Position numbers and translations under genes: made by a program. DNA of 21,613 nt from Sulfuricurvum sp. (GTDB lineage: Bacteria; Campylobacterota; Campylobacteria; Campylobacterales; Sulfurimonadaceae). Positions 15,008 to 20,517 of the stretch are shown piece after piece. The stretch covers positions 1-21,613 of the forward strand of contig DZBC01000009.1 in the NCBI GenBank assembly GCA_022729835.1. The letters are read 5' to 3'. The notes below the pieces were generated by a model, which was given only the letters and a program-made list of their open reading frames with translations, was not told the DNA's origin and searched no databases. How positions within the stretch are numbered: the first letter of the stretch is position 1; each line of letters opens with the position of its first letter.

Positions 15008-15106
15008 CGCTTTGAGTGCAAACCTCGTTTGACATTCAAGTGCGCCTCAAACAAATCATAAAGCGCTACCGGTCTGTCTCGAGGCTCTATTTACCAAGTG
15101 GTGTTA
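15008..15106. other. Intergenic region with imperfect palindrome after the 169-residue protein gene
   Basis: TAACGCTTT (15006-15014) and AAAGCGCTA (15060-15068) form an imperfect outer palindrome, with TTTGAG (15011-15016) and CTCAAA (15046-15051) inside. It starts at the stop codon, so it could act as a 3' hairpin, though no T-tract follows. It is reminiscent of integron attC sites but lacks their conserved core. Confidence 0.35.
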
Positions 15107-15265
15107 CTATGTTTTGATGCAGTCATGGTGCAAAGGGTTACCTGCTGTCAACATGACTGCTATACCTACCGTAGCCTTTTGAAAAAACGCAGAAGAAGTG
15201 TCCGAAACGCCAAGATCATTGCGATCTACTTTTGCTTTGGGGTGGGTCGCCACCTGCCCCGACAC
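15107..15265 (-). CDS. Possible small protein, 52 residues
   Basis: A GTG-start frame preceded by AAGGGGGAT encodes a protein with ATHPKAKVDRNDLGVSDTSS and FFQKATVGIAVMLTAG. The composition is protein-like and the ribosome binding site good, but there is a competing open frame on the other strand (15098-15295, 65 codons, Cys/Arg-rich, less plausible). Unrecognised. Stop TAG is at 15107. Confidence 0.35.
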   Translation of the reverse strand: MSGQVATHPKAKVDRNDLGVSDTSSAFFQKATVGIAVMLTAGNPLHHDCIKT

Positions 15266-15388
15266 TATATCCCCCTTAGAGTACCGCGTCTATAGCTTTA
15301 TGCCTAAAACCGTTTCAATCTAAAAACCGCTCAGCTACAGTGCAGCCCTCCACGATGGAAAGCCGACAAGGGCTCAGTCACTACACCG
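15266..15388. other. Short intergenic region
   Basis: Holds a weak AGCCCT/AGGGCT stem around 15344-15377 and no recognisable gene. Confidence 0.3.
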
Positions 15389-15553
15389 CTACTGCGCGTC
15401 AGGCGTGCAGACTATGGCCATGATGGGAGGCGGAAGCGTACCGTTGTGCCGCTCTTTCAGCGCCTGAAGCATGGCAATGAGTACCTCCTCTTGCAGTGTC
15501 ATCGGAAGATCCATGAATTCAAATACGACTCTATCGATATCGCCAAGCCACAT
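15389..15553 (-). CDS. Small hypothetical protein, 54 residues
   Basis: ATG 15553 is preceded by AAGGGGG. The product begins MWLGDIDRVVFEFMDLPMT, continues QEEVLIAMLQALKERHNG and ends LPPPIMAIVCTPDAQ. The middle is an amphipathic helix. It lies 24 bases after another short leftward frame, so they may be one broken or operonic unit. Clear protein-like composition, but no family recognised; it could be the 3' part of an older gene. Confidence 0.5.
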   Translation of the reverse strand: MWLGDIDRVVFEFMDLPMTLQEEVLIAMLQALKERHNGTLPPPIMAIVCTPDAQ

Positions 15554-15577
15554 TGTTGCCCCCTTGTTTTTGAATAA

Positions 15578-15688
15578 TCATATCTTCTTTGGGTCTACTT
15601 GTCTCATCGCTTTGCCTAAGGCATCCGTGATGGATTTGCAAGTGCGTGCGTTTTGTGCATAAATGGCGGGAAACATCTTGTGGATCAT
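15578..15688 (-). pseudogene. Short open frame, possible remnant of a gene truncated at its 5' side
   Basis: The stop TGA is at 15578. Reading leftward from ATG 15688 gives 36 residues ending in SITDALGKAMRQVDPKKI. The frame stays open without a better start as far as 15744 (through VHHLLSFVIIMIHKMFPAIY), up to the edge of the duplicated block at 15754. No ribosome binding site precedes ATG 15688. The open, protein-like frame that stops near the duplication boundary suggests the 5' end was lost when the repeat arrived. Confidence 0.35.
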
Positions 15689-15753
15689 GATGATGACAAA
15701 GGATAGAAGATGATGAACCCGGTGCACTACTTCACTCCAAGGCGCCTAAGCGT

Positions 15754-15942
15754 ATGAGCAGAACTGATCAACTCCTTTTGGTGGCGGTCTTGATACCGGT
15801 GCTGTTTCACTATCTGATCGGTGATATCCGCTCCACCTTAACACTGGGCACAGCGGCATGGTTCATCGTCGGAATATTATGTTTCAAAGAGCGCATCAGG
15901 GCCAATCGTCGCCTGATGGCGTTTTTGCACTGGATCTTTTAG
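15754..15942 (+). CDS. Small two-helix membrane protein, 62 residues (copy 1)
   Basis: MSRTDQLLLVAVLIPVLFHY and GTAAWFIVGILCF form two transmembrane helices with a basic C-terminal end (KERIRANRRLMAFLHWIF). The identical protein is encoded at 18778-18966. Here it has no clear ribosome binding site or upstream partner; in the other copy it is translationally coupled to an antitoxin gene. The loss of the partner suggests this copy may be silent or driven by a chance promoter. No family recognised; size and charge resemble small membrane regulators or type I toxins, which is only an analogy. Confidence 0.5.
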   Translation: MSRTDQLLLVAVLIPVLFHYLIGDIRSTLTLGTAAWFIVGILCFKERIRANRRLMAFLHWIF

Positions 15943-15998
15943 GCGCAACGGTTGTGCGGGGATACTTGGAAAAGGTTGGGATGAAAGTGGCTCCCATC
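15754..15998 (+). repeat. 245-bp direct repeat, copy 1 (partner 18778-19022)
   Basis: The two copies agree at all but two positions (C/T in GAACTGATCA against GAACCGATCA, and C/T in GGCTCCCATC against GGCTCTCATC). The left edge is exactly the ATG of the 62-residue gene, and the right edge falls inside the terminator hairpin. Beyond the edge, copy 1 continues into an intact lipoprotein gene, while copy 2 continues into a deleted remnant of the same gene. Confidence 0.9.
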
Positions 15999-16001
15999 CC
16001 A
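15977..16001. terminator. Hairpin between convergent membrane-protein and lipoprotein genes
   Basis: TGGGATG (15977-15983) pairs with CATCCCA (15995-16001) over an 11-base loop, between convergent genes. No T-tract is present on the plus strand, so termination strength is uncertain. In the duplicate at 18778 the right arm is missing. Confidence 0.4.
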
Positions 16002-16033
16002 GCTTGCACCGGAGGCTAAAACCCGCTTATGCG

Positions 16034-16693
16034 CTATTGTTCGACCGCTCTGTTCGCAAAATCGAGTTTCAGCGTCGCAATTTCAGACGGGTCGGCTTGA
16101 ATGATCTGCCCTTCAGGAACGATATCTAGAAACTTCTCTTTGACTTGAACGATAAAGGGGATGGCGCCTTTGGTGCCGATAAGCATGTCGGCTGTAGCTT
16201 TGGTTATGGCGCCGCTGATCCCTTCGCTGCCCTCTTCATAAAAGACCACCAAATAGACACGGTTGAAAGACTTTGCCGGATAGAGCGCCCCGACATACGC
16301 CATGCTCTTTTGATGGAAAGGAGTTTGAATCTCTTCATCGCCCTTGACCGAGTAATAGGACTTACTGACATCAAACTGCATCGATTCTAATTTCGGGTTT
16401 CCCCCTGCGATGGCGCCCATACCGGCAAACATTTCATTGCTCGTAGGGGCAAGCGGCTCATCGCTCAGTGAAGTCGGCATAAAGTTCTCCACCTCTTTGA
16501 AACGGCTGGAGCGGTAGGCAATCGCTTCATGCAACGCTGATTTAACCTGCTCGATGGCAACGGACGCGGGAATGTCAATAATGACGCGTGCTTTTTTAGA
16601 CGACGTTTGGGGCTTAGCTGCATTGATCATGCTACAGCCCCCGATCAATATCGGCACAGAAGCGATAAGCGCGGCCTTAACGGTAAGATGCAT
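16034..16693 (-). CDS. Hypothetical lipoprotein, 219 residues
   Basis: MHLTVKAALIASVPILIGGC is a lipoprotein signal with lipobox LIGGC (Cys20). The mature part includes ARVIIDIPASVAIEQVKSAL, then a Gly-rich GMGAIAGGNPKLE, YYSVKGDEEIQTPFHQ, RVYLVVFYEEGSEGISG and a C-terminal segment ending IATLKLDFAN. The start at 16693 is chosen because AGGAGT precedes it by 8 bases and the signal starts here. The divergent XRE gene 100 bases away shares a palindromic intergenic region. A rearranged 3' piece lies at 19023-19056. Family not recognised; the domain of unknown function could be an envelope-stress or adhesion protein. Confidence 0.7.
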   Translation of the reverse strand: MHLTVKAALIASVPILIGGCSMINAAKPQTSSKKARVIIDIPASVAIEQVKSALHEAIAYRSSRFKEVENFMPTSLSDEPLAPTSNEMFAGMGAIAGGNPKLESMQFDVSKSYYSVKGDEEIQTPFHQKSMAYVGALYPAKSFNRVYLVVFYEEGSEGISGAITKATADMLIGTKGAIPFIVQVKEKFLDIVPEGQIIQADPSEIATLKLDFANRAVEQ

Positions 16694-16720
16694 AGAGAAC
16701 TCCTGAAAACGTGAGATTAT

Positions 16721-16774
16721 ACTAACCATAGTTAGTTGCACCAAAACTTTACCGCTCATATACTTATAGTAAGT
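16721..16774. promoter_or_regulatory. Palindromic operators between the lipoprotein gene and the XRE regulator
   Basis: ACTAAC-CATA-GTTAGT (16721-16736) and ACTTA-TAG-TAAGT (16762-16774) are two perfect inverted repeats in the divergent promoter region. They are the right size for a dimeric HTH repressor, and both lie between the -35/-10 areas of the two genes. They are candidate binding sites for the XRE protein encoded at 16794. Confidence 0.5.
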
Positions 16775-16793
16775 TTATCTATAGGTAGTTTTT

Positions 16794-17051
16794 TTGAAAG
16801 AGTGCACCATCACCTCGGAGCAGATGTTCATACTGTATCGTCGCATCGGCGGTAATGTCAAACGCATCCGCACCCAAAAAGGGGTGACGCAGCTTGAGCT
16901 TGCACAAGCCATTGGGCACAAAGCCGTAGGGACCATCTCGGTTGCCGAACTCTGCCTCAACGAAAAGCACTTCAATATTGAGCATCTGTATAAAATAGCC
17001 GAGGTGCTGGAGGTTGATATTTGTGAGTTTTTCCAAGCAGGTAAAGATTAA
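16794..17051 (+). CDS. XRE-family transcriptional regulator
   Basis: An 85-residue single-domain protein. The helix-turn-helix runs from about residue 17 to 77: NVKRIRTQKGVTQLELAQAI (helices 1-2), then HKAVGTISVAELCLNEKHFN (recognition and helix 4) and HLYKIAEVLEVDICEFF at the end. This is the Cro/CI XRE fold. The start is TTG 16794 after TAGG, or ATG 16824 if the N-terminal 10 residues are not translated. It faces the lipoprotein gene and probably regulates it or itself. Confidence 0.8.
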   Translation: MKECTITSEQMFILYRRIGGNVKRIRTQKGVTQLELAQAIGHKAVGTISVAELCLNEKHFNIEHLYKIAEVLEVDICEFFQAGKD

Positions 17052-17096
17052 GGGTGCTCCCTATCCTATGGCATCAAGCCCGCAAAAAGCCTGAGA

Positions 17097-17789
17097 TCAT
17101 GTCCCACCAAACTCTTTGCGCCGCGCCCTCATATCCGCCTCCATGACCGCTGAGGCTATGTCTGAAGGAGTGGGGTTTAACTTCATCCCTTTGTCGTGCA
17201 GAAAGTTGGCAATGGCCGTGTATTGGTTGATGGCGCCTTTGTCGGTGCACGCCGGAATAAAAACGCGTCTGATCAGCAGAGCGCCGCGCACATCATGGTT
17301 TTGATCCAAGGTGATCCGCCAGGCGTTGCACATCTGTTTGGACTTGCCGATATCATGAAGCAGGGCATAGCGTAAATGGTACGCACGGGTCGAATCGCTG
17401 CCGGTCGTCCACTCTTGGCGCAACTCGCCAATGACGTTGAAGGTGTGTCGCAGCAGCGAGATCTTGGCCAACTTCACGTTAGGGTCTCCCGAAGAGATCA
17501 CCGGGGTGAATTTGTAGTTGACCGAGGGCGATTGATCCGGATCTGAAAATTTAAAGCGGTTAAACTCTCCAAAAATGAGCCTCCACTCAATCCCCAGCAG
17601 TGCGCGTATGGCTGCAACGGCCTCTTCATCGCACTCTTGAGCCCCCTCAAGCGCCACATTGGGCAGCTCTTTTTTGGGGGTGCCAAGCGACCTCTGTGCG
17701 CCTACACGGGTGCGGTACTCGCCAAGATATTCATCCACGGCGTCTAGGTAGTGGGCAGAAAGCCAAAAAGAGACCATTGCTAAATCCAA
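17097..17789 (-). CDS. HD-domain protein, probably lacking its 5' end
   Basis: A 230-residue frame with the HD superfamily pattern: His115 (LLRHTFNVI), His145-Asp146 (LLHDIGKSKQM) and His165 (NHDVRGALLIRR), the metal ligands of phosphohydrolases. No nucleotide-specific signature is visible, and MobH/TraI-type HD relaxases or HD phosphodiesterases cannot be separated. The frame stays open upstream of the TTG at 17789 for 16 codons (TAFKSLKPLLDLAMVSFWLS) but without a start codon or ribosome binding site, so the true N terminus has probably been lost at the junction near 17838. The region is GC-rich while the adjacent DNA is AT-rich. Confidence 0.6.
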   Translation of the reverse strand: MDLAMVSFWLSAHYLDAVDEYLGEYRTRVGAQRSLGTPKKELPNVALEGAQECDEEAVAAIRALLGIEWRLIFGEFNRFKFSDPDQSPSVNYKFTPVISSGDPNVKLAKISLLRHTFNVIGELRQEWTTGSDSTRAYHLRYALLHDIGKSKQMCNAWRITLDQNHDVRGALLIRRVFIPACTDKGAINQYTAIANFLHDKGMKLNPTPSDIASAVMEADMRARRKEFGGT

Positions 17790-17857
17790 AAGTGGTTTCA
17801 GGCTTTTGAAAGCCGTTAGAATTATTCATATTATCAACTTTTGTCAACCTGAAAATC

Positions 17858-17992
17858 TCGGAACCTCATGCTTGCAATTCAAAAGGTATGCAAACGAAGC
17901 CCCAATGCCCCTAGAAGCGATGAACTACCCACAAGCAATACCCTCACCTCAGACTGACAAACGCATCAGAAAAGCCACACGCTTGCAGCGAT
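17858..17992 (-). pseudogene. Remnant of the 3' end of a paralog of the 450-residue membrane protein gene
   Basis: On the minus strand, CGCTGCA..GGCTTTTCTGATGCG and then GAGGGTATTGCT..GGTAGTTCATCGCTTCTAG match the end of the gene at 19018-20370. Conceptual translation gives FLMRLS, a frameshift, then VRVLLVGSSSLLGALGL against LLTRLTGG, VRVLPEGGSSLLGALEL in the intact gene. The stretch CCAATGCCCCTAGAAGCGA on the plus strand (17902-17920) is identical to 19083-19101. Only about 135 bases survive; upstream of it there is no similarity. Its presence on the far side of the toxin-antitoxin module from the intact gene is discussed as a finding. Confidence 0.7.
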
Positions 17993-18117
17993 ATGAGAAA
18001 CAGTGCATCGATACTTGAGCGGGTCAATTGGTCTGTTCGGACAACAGTGTTTCCTGCGGGTTATATAAAGAGGTGTTTGTGTACGCGGCTGATGCGTTCG
18101 GCTTGTTTTCATTCTCG
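17993..18117. other. Intergenic region before the toxin-antitoxin operon
   Basis: Between the remnant and the toxin promoter. It holds a short GTCTGTTCGGAC dyad at about 18031-18042 and no supported gene. A 47-codon leftward frame from 18112 has no ribosome binding site and unusual composition, so it is not called. Confidence 0.35.
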
Positions 18118-18153
18118 TTGATCTATGAATGCATATATGCTATCATTTGTCGA
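18118..18153 (+). promoter_or_regulatory. Promoter of the toxin-antitoxin operon, predicted leaderless
   Basis: TTGATC (18118-18123) and TATCAT (18141-18146) are separated by 17 bases, close to the sigma-70 ideal. The predicted start of transcription is the A of the toxin ATG at 18153, so the message would be leaderless. An upstream in-frame ATG at 18129 lies inside the promoter and is unlikely to be used. No Shine-Dalgarno is present, in agreement. Confidence 0.5.
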
Positions 18154-18572
18154 TGAAAGTAGTTATAGATACCAGCGTTTGGATTTCAGCACTCATCACG
18201 AAAGAGAGCAAGGCTAGAGCACTGCTAAGGTTGGTTTTTCAAGCAAAACTCTACCCACAAATGAGTGAAGCGCTTTTTAGAGAGTATGAAGAGGTAATGA
18301 AGCGAAAGAAGATTCAAAGCTTGACTCCTCTAAGCCCTTTGGAACAAAACGAACTTTTTGAAGCATACTTATCAACATGTACATGGAATGAGATCTACTA
18401 TATGTGGAGACCTAATTTAAAAGATGAAAATGATAATTTTTTAGTAGAGCTGGCAGTAGCCAGCGGTGCAGAGGCATTGATTACCTACAACGTGAAAGAT
18501 TTTAAAAACGCTGAGCTCATTTTTAAACACATGATCGCTACACCGGAAGATTTCATAAAGGAGATAACATGA
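18153..18572 (+). CDS. PIN-domain toxin ribonuclease of a toxin-antitoxin pair
   Basis: The 139-residue protein has the COG1569-type PIN pattern: MKVVIDTSVWISALI with Asp6, EYEEVMKR with Glu44, and the acidic C-terminal cluster DENDNFLVELAVASGAEALI (Asp91/Asp94) followed by YNVKDF with Asp116. These acidic residues bind Mg2+ or Mn2+ for RNA cleavage. The start at 18153 is preferred over ATG 18129 because the domain begins there and the promoter ends there. The stop overlaps the antitoxin start by 4 bases (ATGA). Toxin-first order is common in this PIN class. All predicted catalytic acids are present, so it is likely active. Confidence 0.85.
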   Translation: MKVVIDTSVWISALITKESKARALLRLVFQAKLYPQMSEALFREYEEVMKRKKIQSLTPLSPLEQNELFEAYLSTCTWNEIYYMWRPNLKDENDNFLVELAVASGAEALITYNVKDFKNAELIFKHMIATPEDFIKEIT

Positions 18573-18781
18573 GTACGATTACCCTCAGAATACCCGATGC
18601 GAAACATGAAAGATTAAAGCAATACGCCAAAGAGCAAGGGGTGAGCTTAAACAAGCTTTTTGAAGAGTTTGCCACCGTGGCACTCGCTCAATTTGATGCA
18701 AAAACGAGATTTGAAGTGAAGGCTGCAAGAGGCAGTGCTGAAAACGGATTGCATCTTTTAGATAAGCTAGATAGCATATGA
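18569..18781 (+). CDS. Ribbon-helix-helix antitoxin
   Basis: A 70-residue protein with an N-terminal beta strand TITLRIP, helix AKHERLKQYAKEQG and helix SLNKLFEEFATVALAQF, the ribbon-helix-helix fold, and a Lys/Ala/Gly-rich C-terminal tail ending in HLLDKLDSI that probably wraps the toxin. GGAG at 18558 precedes ATG 18569. It is coupled to the toxin by an ATGA overlap and to the following 62-residue membrane protein by another ATGA overlap (18778-18781). It would neutralise the PIN toxin and repress the operon. Confidence 0.85.
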   Translation: MSTITLRIPDAKHERLKQYAKEQGVSLNKLFEEFATVALAQFDAKTRFEVKAARGSAENGLHLLDKLDSI

Positions 18782-18966
18782 GCAGAACCGATCAACTCCT
18801 TTTGGTGGCGGTCTTGATACCGGTGCTGTTTCACTATCTGATCGGTGATATCCGCTCCACCTTAACACTGGGCACAGCGGCATGGTTCATCGTCGGAATA
18901 TTATGTTTCAAAGAGCGCATCAGGGCCAATCGTCGCCTGATGGCGTTTTTGCACTGGATCTTTTAG
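18778..18966 (+). CDS. Small two-helix membrane protein, 62 residues (copy 2), coupled to the antitoxin
   Basis: The protein is identical to that at 15754-15942: two helices (about 6-24 and 31-46) and a basic tail. Here its ATG overlaps the antitoxin stop by 4 bases, so translation would be coupled and it is the third gene of a toxin-antitoxin operon. Being identical at protein level with only one silent difference in DNA, the duplication is recent. Function unknown; a membrane partner or effector of the module is possible but unproven. Confidence 0.55.
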   Translation: MSRTDQLLLVAVLIPVLFHYLIGDIRSTLTLGTAAWFIVGILCFKERIRANRRLMAFLHWIF

Positions 18967-19022
18967 GCGCAACGGTTGTGCGGGGATACTTGGAAAAGGT
19001 TGGGATGAAAGTGGCTCTCATC
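18778..19022 (+). repeat. 245-bp direct repeat, copy 2 (partner 15754-15998)
   Basis: Same unit as at 15754. The left edge coincides with the antitoxin stop codon; here the unit has a natural partner upstream, so this copy may preserve the original junction. The right edge ends inside the terminator hairpin, losing the CATCCCA arm, and is followed directly by a deleted remnant of the lipoprotein gene. Confidence 0.9.
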
Positions 19023-20370
19023 GACTTGAACGATAAAGGGGATGGCGCCGCTGATCACCTACAACCTTACGTGAAACGAGCTCCAATGCCCCTAGAAGCG
19101 ACGATCCCCCCTCTGGCAATACCCGAACCGCACCCCCGCCCGTAAGGCGCGTCAGAAGCGCAAAAAGCTCATGCAGCGTGGGCAGCTCCGCATCCCATGT
19201 CGCCGGATTGTCCGCAATAATCCCCTTAGAGGCATATAGATCGGCAATCAGACGGCGCAGCACCGCCTCTTGCGCACTGCGCATCTGCGGCATGAAAGTC
19301 TTACGGAGCGTCTGAATGATCTCCACAGCCCGTACGCTAGGACCGCTCTTCACCGCCGCCAACAAAGAGCCAATCGCAGCAACCAGGGCCTGATTGGTCT
19401 GCGCGCTCTGCCCAAGCGCATCGGCAAGCATCTTCTGCAGCAGCTTCACCTGCTCGGCCTGATCCACGCCCTCACGAACACTCTCAGCTTCAAAAACACG
19501 CACGACGCCTCCGGCAGAGGTCTCCTTACGCATGAAACCGTTCGCATCGAACTCGCGCTCGCAGCCGTCATGCTCAAGCACGCAGTACCCGCCATCATTG
19601 AGCCGCAACACCCTGCGCCCCAAATCATCCGTGGTGTGCGAGACAATCGATTCGAGATCGCGCACCCTCTTCTCTTCGTCGCGGTCCACCTCAGAGCGCC
19701 TGCGCTGATACTCCTCATCCGCGATCACCTTCAAGGCGATCTCTCGCGAGATTGCCACCGGCTCAATCTGCAACAGCGCCACTTCGAAGAAGGAGGCGTC
19801 CATGACTTTGCGCATCGCACCGGTGCGTGCCCGAAACAAAAGACGAGATGCATCCACGATCACCTTCCCATCCGCCGTGAACTGAGGAAAGAGACGCTCT
19901 TCCAATTCATTGAGTTTTTTTAGGAGCTCAACGATATCGTCGAGCTCATCCACATGACGAAAATAAGAGAGCATGGTGCTCTGACCGATCACGTAGTAGG
20001 CCGATCCGTCCTGGGCGCGAATTATCTCCCCCTTAATCTCGCGAGCCATGTAGGCGATCTCACTGGCCCGCATCTTCGTTTTTCCGTTATGCTCTATCTC
20101 TCTGCGGCTATTGCGCAGATGCTCCAAGAACGCCTCGGGGTCAACAAACCCTCCAACCGCCTTAGCGACCCGCAGCGCCTCATCGCGCGACGGATCATAA
20201 TAGCGCATAGCCGCAACCTGCGCAAGCGGATCACTCATGCGGTAGCGGCGATCTATGGCGCGCTGCAGCGCACGGTAGATCGCCCACATCAGAGCACCCG
20301 CACCCACCGTGCTGATCAGCAGCGTCTCCCCAAAGCTCAACCCGCCCCACCATCTGCTCAATTCTTCCAT
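19018..20370 (-). CDS. Membrane-anchored protein of unknown function, 450 residues, with a chimeric C terminus
   Basis: One N-terminal transmembrane helix (about 14-35, GETLLISTVGAGALMWAIYR) anchors a large, charged cytoplasmic domain. It includes EAFLEHLRNSRREIE (about 84-98), VALLQIEPVAISREIALKVI, a charged helical stretch around 215-245 (EEYQRRRSEVDRDEEKRVRD), and an Ala/Gln-rich helix VKLLQKMLADALGQSAQTNQ. No known domain is recognised. The last 13 residues (after VVG, DQRRHPLYRSSR) are encoded by the lipoprotein remnant in another frame, so the native 3' end was replaced. GAGGG precedes ATG 20370. The next gene leftward begins 150 bases away across an AT-rich gap. A similar end without the graft is the remnant at 17858-17992. 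Confidence 0.65.
   Translation of the reverse strand: MEELSRWWGGLSFGETLLISTVGAGALMWAIYRALQRAIDRRYRMSDPLAQVAAMRYYDPSRDEALRVAKAVGGFVDPEAFLEHLRNSRREIEHNGKTKMRASEIAYMAREIKGEIIRAQDGSAYYVIGQSTMLSYFRHVDELDDIVELLKKLNELEERLFPQFTADGKVIVDASRLLFRARTGAMRKVMDASFFEVALLQIEPVAISREIALKVIADEEYQRRRSEVDRDEEKRVRDLESIVSHTTDDLGRRVLRLNDGGYCVLEHDGCEREFDANGFMRKETSAGGVVRVFEAESVREGVDQAEQVKLLQKMLADALGQSAQTNQALVAAIGSLLAAVKSGPSVRAVEIIQTLRKTFMPQMRSAQEAVLRRLIADLYASKGIIADNPATWDAELPTLHELFALLTRLTGGGAVRVLPEGGSSLLGALELVSRKVVGDQRRHPLYRSSR
19023..19056 (-). pseudogene. Deleted remnant of the lipoprotein gene 3' part
   Basis: GACTTGAACGATAAAGGGG (19023-19041) equals 16142-16160, and ATGGCGCC-GCTGATC (19042-19056) equals 16206-16220. 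Relative to the intact gene, two deletions are visible: one from 15998 to 16142 across the terminator and stop codon, and a 45-base one bounded by the direct repeat ATGGCGCC (16161-16168 and 16206-16213), the usual mark of recombination at microhomology. Only 34 bases survive and the first 13 codons also serve as the end of the next gene's frame. Confidence 0.7.
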
Positions 20371-20517
20371 TTTTTGCCCTCGCCTTTCACGCGTACGCGT
20401 ATGTGCGTTAATTATTAATAACTTATTTTTTATGGATACTTTTAAATTATTTATAATAATTAAAATATTTTAGATCTTTTAATAATTTCTATTTTAGATC
20501 TTTTAATTATTTTTGCC
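20371..20517. promoter_or_regulatory. AT-rich intergenic region with a perfect palindrome and a tandem repeat
   Basis: ACGCGTACGCGT (20389-20400) is a perfect 12-base palindrome just upstream of the 450-codon gene. The remainder is about 85% A+T and contains ATTTTAGATCTTTTAATAATT (20467-20487) repeated 24 bases later at 20491-20511 with one change. The repeats lie immediately beyond the stop of the next gene; they could be operator iterons or simply a low-complexity 3' region. A promoter for the leftward gene is expected here but no clear -35/-10 pair was found. Confidence 0.4.

Noticed and set aside
15006..15068. Integron attC-like site after the 169-residue protein gene
   Set aside because: The outer arms TAACGCTTT/AAAGCGCTA are suggestive, but the GTTRRRY and RYYYAAC cores are missing and no integrase or second attC was found.
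17966..18112. Leftward 48-codon frame between the remnant and the toxin promoter
   Set aside because: Overlaps the gene remnant, lacks a ribosome binding site and has unusual Arg/Pro/Thr composition.
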